Origin: Omphiscola glabra
Taxonomy: Eukaryota; Mollusca; Gastropoda; Lymnaeidae
Reading direction: 5' to 3'
DNA: 64,000 nt
Assembly: GCA_964017045.1 (NCBI GenBank)
Contig: OZ024808.1
Span: forward strand, 24,122,918 to 24,186,917
A model generated the notes under the pieces. That model was not told the origin of the DNA. It searched no databases and saw nothing but the letters and a program-made list of their open reading frames with translations. The translations under genes and the position numbers were made by a program. Shown here piece by piece: positions 23,500 through 34,100 of the stretch; position 1 is the first letter of the stretch, and each line of letters opens with the position of its first letter.

Positions 23500-24795
23500 C
23501 CGGGCACGCCAGGTGAAACCTGTTTCTCTCTGACTGCCCGAGGTTCTTATTGGCGATATGAAAGAGTTCAACAATCTAATTAAAAAAAAGAATGGAATGA
23601 CCACTTCAGTTGTTTTATTGACAGAGCGTTGATGAACATTATCAAATATCATAGAATGTGTATCAATGCGGTTCTAGTAAAGAGGAAGACTCCACAAAAA
23701 AATAACATTATAAAAATTAAACATGATTTAAATGACACCAGACTAGTAATTAAAATTGCAAGGTTTTATAGATATATATATATACTAGATATAGTATAGA
23801 CATCCAAACATTGGCTGAAAGCAATGCGCGAACTTCCAATCCACTAAAGTTACTTGCCAAGACATGAACTCAAGTAACGCACACATAAGAATCCACAGTT
23901 TTACTACAACCCTTCCCACACGATACGTCACTGTGCACCTTTAATTTCACGCCCATGAACTATATTAAATGTTCTGATGTCCCAACAACTTTTAACCGAA
24001 TTTGTTTTGCACTATACTTGAATTGAGATGATTTCATTTTCCGAAGAGAAAATATTACGCGCCAAACGCAGTTGCGTTATTTTAAGAAAACAAAATATTT
24101 AGCGTAGCTATAGTGAATTCTATTTTGGGCGCTATAGAACTCATTATTGAACCATACTTTCTTTCAAACATTTAGAAATATTTGTAATATACTCCCAATA
24201 CCAAATTCGCTGATTAGGAAACAGGCAACAGGTCACACAAGAAGCTTAATTAATATAAGAGATTGCCAGATGTCACCTGTTGTGTTTTCTCAAAGACTAT
24301 GAGCACACGGTTCCATTGTTAATGTTACCCGTCATGAAGGGATTAGAGCTTTGCCTATTTCCGGTCCTCACTACGGGCACACCGAAGCGGATCGGCGTGT
24401 ACCTGTGACTGAATTATAATGTGCTACATCCAAGTCTTTGCCAGGAAATGACATCAACCTTGTTCTTTGAAAGTCAACTAAAGTTGGCACCGGTGTAGTA
24501 GAGTTTAAGAATCCTTGGTAGAGTATTTTATTTAGATGTGAATGTATGGTGGGGATTAATTAGGCCCCCCCCCCCACCAACTTAAAAAAAAATGTCTGTC
24601 TGCAAATCTTACATTTATAACAATTTGTATTAATAGATTTTTTTAAAAAATCTTTAATTTATATGATAAAGAGAGGTTCCAAGATGTTATTTGAGAAAAG
24701 CTTAGTTCAACTGATTAGAAGCCAAATCGTGCAGGTAACAAAATGTTAGTTTAGACTACACCTGAATCTTGGAACGTCTGATTAGAACTCCTACC
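23500..24795. other. Space between genes 1 and 2
   Basis: 23800-24005 is a diverged copy of intron sequence 17815-18005. The rest is AT-rich with a C-run near 24563. Gene 2 promoter elements must lie here; only the CTGATTAGAA motifs stood out. Confidence 0.5.
24711..24787 (+). promoter_or_regulatory. Two CTGATTAGAA motifs upstream of gene 2
   Basis: CTGATTAGAA occurs at 24711-24720 and 24778-24787, 85 and 18 bases before the ATG. The same CTGATNAGAA word stands before genes 3 and 4. The second copy may lie within the 5' UTR. No clear TATA box was seen. Confidence 0.4.
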
Positions 24796-24844
24796 ATGCC
24801 TAGCTTAGCCATATGGATTGCCGTACTTCTTTCACCGTGCTTAC
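24796..24844 (+). CDS. Gene 2 exon 1, signal peptide
   Basis: ATG followed by 15 mostly hydrophobic codons (MPSLAIWIAVLLSPCL) and one spare base, then donor GTAAGT. The short signal-peptide exon with a phase-1 end is the same design as in genes 3 and 4. No in-frame upstream ATG competes close by. Confidence 0.85.
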
Positions 24845-27800
24845 GTAAGTAGTGGCCAACATGCTGTCCATTTCGTTAATTTCGTGATAAGACTGTCAAA
24901 TTAGTTTTATTATCTACCATCGACCTTCCGGTAGCTATCTCCACACGACTATAAACATACTTGTGTAATGGTAGATAGTTAACGTAATTGAATATGCTTG
25001 ACGCTTTAAAAAAAATCACATTTTATGGAAAAAACTTAATAGTGTGAGATGGCAAACGGAAAAATACTACAGCAGAGGCGTAGCTAGAGCGCCTGGCGCC
25101 CGGGGGGCAAGATTCATTTTAAAGAGTCCCCCTTTCTTTTTTTTCAACTCAAACTCATTATTTTCATAAATAAAATAACATCAGAGCACATTTTGGCGCC
25201 CCAAACTAATCTTGCGCCCATGGACATAGTTCCCCTTATCCCTACCTCTGCAGTACAGCCCTTATCTTTTAAAAGGTTGATCCTCTGCACTTATGTCCTC
25301 TTTTATCGGATAGGTGTCGCGGGTGGGCACAGATGAGGAACCTCCGCAAGGTTCATATTGTGGCTTATAAGGATGTCCTTCACACGGTTGATCCATCGCC
25401 GGCGTGGTCTTCTTCCAGCCCAAAGTGTGCCTGGTATTATAGGCTTGCAATGCAGGCTGATTGACAGGCATTCTGACTAGATGGCCTACCCCTTTTATGT
25501 GCTTCCGGGTCATATAATGGCTGATTAGTATGGAATCAACAATTTGTCTTATTTCATTTTTCCAAAAAGTGTCCTTGAATGTGGTCCTCAAATGTGGTCC
25601 TTAAATGTGGTCCTCAAATGTGGTCCTCAAATGTGGTCCTCAAGTGTGGTCCTCAAATGTGGTCCCCAAATGTGTTCCTCAAATGTGTTCCTCAAATGTG
25701 TTCCTCAAATGTGTTCCTCAAATGTGGTCCTGAAATGTGTTCCTGAAATGTGGTCCTGAAATGTGGTCCTCAAATGTGTTCCTCAAATGTAGTCCTCAAA
25801 TGTGGTCCTCAAATGTGGTCCTCAAATGTGGTCCTCAAATGTGGTCCTCAAATGTGGTCCTTAAATATAATCCTAAAATGTGGTCCTCAAATAATATGTT
25901 CCTCAAATGGGGTCCTCGAATGTGGTCCTTAAATTTGGCCCATTCACGTTGCAAACATCTTATCTCACAATTAATCTTTTTTTTTTCCCGGAACGTTTAG
26001 CCTGAGCCCAGGTCTGACATTGGTACATAAGTTTTGGAATAAACTTTTGTTAGTTAGTATGATTTTAATCTTCATCTTTATATTTCGGCGGTATTTTCGC
26101 TTTTCTCAACATGCTCAAAACAGAGAAAAAACATCGCACTATCACATGGGCACAGCAATAGCCCCGGGGCTACTTTTCTTGCGACGCTTTTGCAGTGTTG
26201 TCAACACATATTTAGAGATATGCAATGACTCATGTTCTTAAGTTTGATTACGTCACTGTAAACAGAGGCCGCCGTGGCCCAGAACCACTTGGGGGTGATT
26301 GACGTGCTGGCTGGATTGACCTGCTACAGTTGCGATGGTCCTGGCCAACTGTTCCCGGCATGCCTCCATTCTCCTGTGGTGTGCCAGTTTGGAGAGGTAA
26401 GGCTGACGAGGTGTGAATGGGGGTGTGGTGGTTTGGGGGTAGTTGTAAACAAGAAATTTGATTGGGATGAACATTGACATGTGAGTTGTAAGGAGACGTA
26501 AGTGAGGTTAAAAGGTGGATGAAGTTTGGGAAATTAGTGAAGATGTTAAAGTGATGTGAATATCGGTTATAGTTAAAGAAGATAAATAACAAATTTTTAC
26601 CCTTAAATGTCTGTTCATTTTGATTTATCGAAATCATTTCCTAATGTGTTTAACCGGACCTTCACAACTCAAAATGAAGGCGGGCCATATTACTTGATGA
26701 ATACTTTGTGCGGGCCAAAAGAAACTAGGACAAGAGCTGTGAGGGCCAAAAGAAAATAGGACAGGGTTGAAAGCTATAAGAAAATAATAAGAATACATTA
26801 TATTTCATTACTTTGCGGGCCGCCAAGGGGGTGCTGGCGGGCCGTGTGTTGTAAAGGACTGGCTTAAACAATCAATCTTAGGTGCATGCACACTTCATTA
26901 CCCGGTTCTAAATTTTTCGGTGGATGTTACTTGTGATCCCCCCACCCTCCTAACCCTAGCACCATCTTTGATGAGTTGCCTTAACATGAATGAACACACT
27001 CGGTTACGATCGTGGGAGAGAGTGAGTGAGATAATGAGAAATATACACAGCGTTGAGGAGAACTTGAAGGACAATGCAAAAAGTGGACGTTTCGGATACG
27101 AAGCGTCAGAGGCGTAGCTAGAGTGTTTGGCGCCCGGGGACAAGATTCGCGCCCGGGGACAAGATTCATTTTAAAGCGCCCTCTTTTCCTTTTTTTCAAC
27201 TCTCAAACCCATTATTTTCATCAATAAAATAACACCAAAGCACATTTTGGCGCCCCTAACTAGCTGGCGCCCGGGTACATCTGTACCCCCTGCCCCCCCT
27301 ATGCTACGCCTCTGCGAAAAAAATACATAGACAAACTTAGCTGTTAAAGACCTTTAGTTCACTGGGATTGTGGAGCTATTCAATTGATAAAGTGTCCCAT
27401 GAAAACAAAGGTTCAATATGCATATCAAATTTCATATATGAGATTAAAAGGTAACTAAAATATTTAAAAAAATATATAAATAGATCTAAAGAAGATTAAT
27501 ATAAAACAGAGATGACTGAAGTGGTAAGGTTGGCAAGGAAGGTGGATATGAGGCAGATGTCATGGATATTTCGAGGTCTAGGCAAAGACAACGATCGCTG
27601 CCAGGAAAGAAGTATTGGAAAAGACTACAAACTTTTATGAACAGTAAAAAATTAGTAGGACAAGGTATTTTGGAAGATTGAATCGAGGGACAGGACAACA
27701 AGATAAGAACGTTTCGGCTAAGAGTCTTCCTCGGCAGACAGGACAAATAAAAATACGATAAGAAAGAGAAAGTAGTACAAAATCTTAAGTGATCGCCATT

Positions 27801-28133
27801 TTTATTGCCGGAAGTTGGATTTTCCAAAACCATGATTACAGGAAGTGAAAGAATTTATGTACTATTACTGTGAAAAAATAGATCTCAAGGGACAAAAATA
27901 TTTTGGAGATATATAAAATATAGGAAAAATAAATGCAGTGAAATTGAGGATCGTTATCAGGTGAGTATTTGATTAATTCCAAATGGTGAAGTTATGCCGA
28001 AATGCTGAATAAATTTGTTTTCAATTTAAATCTCTCTTGTATGTTGGTACATGAAATCAGTGAACCATGAACAGTTAACTGCCTCGAATCCGTAATATCA
28101 GAATATACAATAGTTGGAGAATGCGAAAGAGAT

Positions 28134-28165
<32 letters not shown>

Positions 28166-31100
28166 TATGGTAAAGAGTAAGAGATAGTGTGCAAAAGATA
28201 TATCTTTTGTGTTTTCTAAACCTCATGTTTTACACTTTAAAAAGAAAGACTGACTGTGGATATCAACACTGGGAAACACTGTTTAATTAGGCAACACTGA
28301 TTAATTGGGCAACACTGATTCTTTTAGGCAACACTGATTAATTGGGTAACACTGATTAATTGGGCAACACTGTTTAATTAGGCAACACTGATTAATTGGG
28401 AAACTCTGATTAATTAGGCAACACTGATTAAGTGGGCAACACTGATTAATTGGGAAACACTGATTAATTGGGAAACACTGATTAATTGGGAAACACTGAA
28501 TAATTAGGCAACAATGTGTTTAAATGGGCAGCACTGATTAATTAGGCAGCACTGATTAATTAGGAAACACTGATTAATTAGGCAAAACTGTGTTTAATTG
28601 GGCAGCACTGTGTTTAATTGGGCAGCAGTGTGTTTAATTGGGCATCAGTGTGTTTAATTGGACAGCAGTGTGTTTAATTGGGCATCAGTATGTTTAATTG
28701 GGCAGCAGTGTGTTTAATTGGGCAGCACTGTGTTTAATTGGGCAGCACTGTGTTTAATTGGGCAGCAGTGTTGTAATTTGAAAAAGCACCGTGCTTAACT
28801 GAACCACCCGGGCTAATTAGGAAAACTGGCTAATTACATACACTTTTTTATTTGGCAGCACTGCGTAAAGACATAGGGAATTTTCCCTTTTCAGAGTCGG
28901 CACCTGACTAATAGAAAAGGTTTTCGCAAAGATGTTAAATACAAGGAGTGTTGTCAATGATATATATTTTTTTCCAATATTATTTCCTGTGGTCCTAGGT
29001 GTGTTCTGTCATCTATGGCAATGTCAACCCTGTCATCGGATGCAAGAAAGTTGAGGTTTGTAACTGGTTGGCGTATTGCTTAACGCTGTACAAGTTATTT
29101 TCTTTTGCTTAAAATTTATCCATCATTAAATAGGGCTTTTCAAAAGAGTGTTAAGTTTAAAACGAGGCGTTCATTTACGCCGTACATAAAGATGTAGCAA
29201 AAGGAAAAAAAACAATACATCAAAAGATGATTTTTGTTTGTGTGTGTGTGTGGGGTATATTTTAAAAAAAATGTAATTTTGAAACTGCTCCCATCTACAT
29301 ATGAATTGACTAGGTAATAACACGTGTGACTGATCTCGGGATATCTAACTATGTGAAGTCACACGCGTTTCGATTTGTTAGTGTAGCTAAGAATCAAAGG
29401 AACAGAGCGTTTAAATTAATAGGAGTAAGAACGAAATGTCTGTCAATGACAGGAGTGTACTAGAGATGTGTCCCAGCCGATGGGGAGCTGCACAGGAGGA
29501 GGGGTGGCCATCACATCCGACACCTGTGAGCTCTGCTGTCACACAGCCGCGTGTGTGGACAGCATCAAAACAGGACTGGAGCGAGAGTTCGGTACGAATT
29601 ACTGTGTCGTGTTTGTTTGTCTCAATTGTACATTTGCTTTGACCCATATTCGCGGAACATGCGCCCGCTTCTATACAACCACTGCACGTCATTATGCAGC
29701 TAATTACACTACAGAATGTTGTAGGGCAGTGGCTCTCAACCTTCCTAATGCTGCGACCCTTTAATAGAGTATCTCATATTGTGGCGACCCCAAACCACAA
29801 AATTATTTTCGTTTCTACTTCATAACTGTTAGTATATATGTGTTTTCCGTTGGTCCTAGGCGACCCATTTGAAAGGGTCATGCGACCCACAGGTTAAGAG
29901 CCGCTTTTGTAGGGGTCATTATAAATATCACATAAACCCCAGAGGAAAATGACTCAGAGGTAGACCTAGGCTTAAATGGACGGGTCATGTGGAGATGATT
30001 TTACAGCAGCTGAGAATCAAATCATGGAAATGAAAAGCATGTTAGGTCTGTGCGGAAGGATGTGGTGAGGTAAGCCAATGCCTTAGATGGGTTGTAGGCC
30101 GACATGGACATTTATATATATATATATAAATAAATAAATATGTTATATATATATATATATATATATATATGGGAATATATACACATTTCAAGGGTAGAAA
30201 AACGTATCAAAGTATATTTTAATTCAAAATTTATTCTGAGATTAATACATAATTGAACAACTCGGAAAAGATAAATGTGTCTTTTATTATATATATAAAT
30301 ATATATATATATATATACACAAATATATATATATATATATAAATAAATATATATATATATTTAAAAGAGATGCTCAGGGGCGTAGCAAAAAGGTTTAAAT
30401 ACAGACATTTATTTTCACTGCTAACTAACATTTTTTCCAACATTGGCCAAACTGTAAATAACATGGCTGTTCATGCCTAACTAGCTTCCAATTTATCAGC
30501 TTTAACTAAGGTGGGTTGAGGGGGGGGGGGAGGAGGTAGTGTGTTCGTCCCTTGGTGTACTTTTTTCTATTAAAAGACGGGATGAATTTTCAGCCAACGG
30601 AAGATTTATTGGCATAAGTGTGGGGCGGCTAAACAATTTGCGTGCTTTGGTGGGCATCAAACCTGGTGACGCCACTGGATTTCACCCAATTAAAGAAAAC
30701 AAAATCCATCTTTGTGGTAATATGAAAGTCTTACTGAATGAAAAAATCAACCTTGCCCTAAAGATCATGTTCACGTGTAAAGTGCGTATACGACTAGTGA
30801 AGCTTGGCCAGTCCTGGTTTTGAATTACGCTTATGATAAATGAACTCATTGCAACTATCTGACTCTTCAACGTCTTAACGTTTGCCTCAGGCACAGCATC
30901 CACACTCACAAATCAACCGACGCACACAGCTACGGCGGCTACTCACGTGATTACAACACAAACTACGACGGCGACTAGCAATTCCATGGCAAATAGAACA
31001 TCGCAACTTACAACACAAGGCGTCGGTATGTTGTATGTGGTCGAAAGGAAAAGATGTTATTTTTGATTGAGGATGATATCATAACCCACTATCTTAATGC

Positions 31101-34100
31101 AGGTAGTTCAAACATGGCCCCATAGACCTCGTTTAAAGAGATTGTCTTTAAAAAAACAGTGGATGGGTTTGTAGAATATAATTCCTAGCTTCATCTTAAT
31201 TCGTTCCACCATTTTCTAGTTAGAAGTATTTAAATGTTTATTCTTTCTCGTAATGCTTCTTGAATATTTTGAATCCTTTTAACAAAATAATTAGTCAACG
31301 TATCAAAGAAATGAAGTTTTAAGTTCTAATTCTATTTGCTTTCATCTCTGAGCAAATTGGTTTGAGAGTTCTATTTTATTGACGTTCTATCTCCAAAAAC
31401 ATTGGTTTGAGAGTTATGTATTTTACTGACACTATTACCTCACTAAAATATAATGTTGTACGACTCAATTTGAGATAACTTTTCAAATAGGCGACCAAGT
31501 TTCTTTTCCACCGATGGGGACCATTAACTGCACTGTCTGCTATGGCGGCAATTGCCAATCTAGGCCATTCACTACAACGTGCGAGTCTGGTTTCTGTGTC
31601 AAGACCTTACAGAGTTTTGATGATGGGCAGGTTGTAATAACTAAAGGGTGAGTACCATACTTAGCTGACAGTCCTGGCTTTAGGCATAGTTTATATAGAC
31701 AGCTGTCTGGCTTTGGCCTGGTGATATAGGCGGCTGTCTAGCTTTAGGCATAGGTGATATTGGCGGCTGTCTAGCTTTAGGCATAGGTGATATTGGCGGC
31801 TGTCTGGCTTTAGGCCTGGTGATATAGGCGGCTGTCTGGCTTTAGGCCTGGTGATATAGGCGGCTGTCTGGCTTTAGGCCTGGTGATATAGGCGGCTGTC
31901 TGGCTTTAGGCCTGGTGATATAGGCGGCTGTCTGGCTTTAGGCCTGGTGATATAGGCGGCTGTCTGGCTTTAGGCCTGGTGATATAGGCGGCTGTCTGGC
32001 TTTAGGCCTGGTGATATAGGCGGCTGTCTAGCTTTAGGCCTGGTGATATAGGCGGCTGTCTAGCTTTAGGCATAGGTGATATAGACAGCTGTCTTGCTTT
32101 AGGCCTGGTGATATAGGAGGCTGTCTGGCTTTAGGCCTGGTGATATAGGCGGCTGTCTGGCTTTAGGCCTGGTGATATAGGCGGCTGTCTAGCTTTAGGC
32201 ATAGGTGATATTGGCGGCTGTCTGGCTTTAGGCCTGGTGATATAGGCGGCTGTCTGGCTTTAGGCCTGGTGATATAGGCGGCTGTCTGGCTTTAGGCCTG
32301 GTGATATAGGCGGCTGTCTAGCTTTAGGCATAGGTGATATAGACAGCTGTCTGGCTTTAGGCCTGGTGATATAGGCGGCTGTCTGGCTTTAGGCCTGGTG
32401 ATATAGGCGGCTGTCTGGCTTTAGGCCTGGTGATATAGGTGGCTGTCTGGCTTTAGGCCTGGTGATATAGGCGGCTGTCTAGCTTTAGGCATAGGTGATA
32501 TAGACAGCTGTCTGGCTTTAGGCCTGGTGATATAGGCGGCTGTCTGGCTTTAGGCCTGGTGATATAGGAGGCTGTCTGGCTTTAGGCCTGGTGATATAGG
32601 CGGCTGTCTGGCTTTAGGCCTGGTGATATAGGCGGCTGTCTAGCTTTAGGCATAGGTGATATTGGCGGCTGTCTGGCTTTAGGCCTGGTGATATAGGCGG
32701 CTGTCTGGCTTTAGGCCTGGTGATATAGGCGGCTGTCTGGCTTTAGGCCTGGTGATATAGGCGGCTGTCTAGCTTTAGGCATAGGTGATATAGACAGCTG
32801 TCTGGCTTTAGGCCTGGTGATATAGGCGGCTGTCTGGCTTTAGGCCTGGTGATATAGGCGGCTGTCTAGCTTTAGGCATAGGTGATATAGACAGCTGTCT
32901 GGCTTTAGGCCTGGTGATATAGGCGGCTGTCTGGCTTTAGGCCTGGTGATATAGGCGGCTGTCTGGCTTTAGGCCTGGTGATATAGGCGGCTGTCTAGCT
33001 TTAGGCATAGGTGATATTGGCGGCTGTCTGGCTTTAGGCCTGGTGATATAGGCGGCTGTCTGGCTTTAGGCCTGGTGATATAGGCGGCTGTCTAGCTTTA
33101 GGCATAGGTGATATAGACAGCTGTCTGGCTTTAGGCCTGGTGATATAGGCGGCTGTCTGGCTTTAGGCCTGGTGATATAGGCGGCTGTCTAGCTTTAGGC
33201 ATAGGTGATATAGACAGCTGTCTGGCTTTAGGCCTGGTGATATAGGCGGCTGTCTGGCTTTAGGCCTGGTGATATAGGCGGCTGTCTAGCTTTAGGCATA
33301 GGTGATATTGGCGGCTGTCTGGCTTTAGGCTGATTCCATGGAAATAGAAATACAATTTTTTAAATGTATATTATGACGACCCGCAATTTTATAGTTCAGA
33401 TAATTATGAAAAATGGCTCAAAGATAAATCCAGACATGGGCATGAATGAAGCAGATTTGTGTCCCCCCCCCCCCACACATATAACGACAAACTTTGCCGT
33501 TGGCCCAAAATGTCGCCTCTGAATAAAATGGAAAAAGACTTCTGACGGTGACATCCACCCATTCCTACGCGAGTGTGTTATAGGAATGCGAGACCGAACA
33601 TTTGAAATTGGCAATGCACTCTTTTCAAATGCTGACAATGTTTCACTAGTTGGACCGCGCGAAACTAATGCAGTCACCTGTAGAAGCTAAGGGCAGCAAA
33701 CAAAAAGCCATGATTGCAAGTTGCTTCATTATTGGTTGGATATGGTGTTTCTTTAGATGAATATTTCAAGACAACCGTTTCAACAAAAAGATCTTGATAT
33801 TTAAAAAACAAAAATTGACTGATTCCTTGAATGCAACATAACCCGTATAAGCTCCTCAATTACAGAACATGATACAAAGGTTTCTTAAGGAATTACAACA
33901 GCTAAATCAATGTCAGAAGAACTTGCAATAGCCCGAAAGAGAACACAGCAAAGAAATCGATACAAACAGGAAATTAGGTTAATACGGAATTCCGGATGAT
34001 CCAAAGGAAATTACCCATTGTAAATCGAATGTTTTATACAATTCCTCTTCACTCCATTATACACATCATGGCAATTTAAGAATGTGAGTTTAATTCAAAT

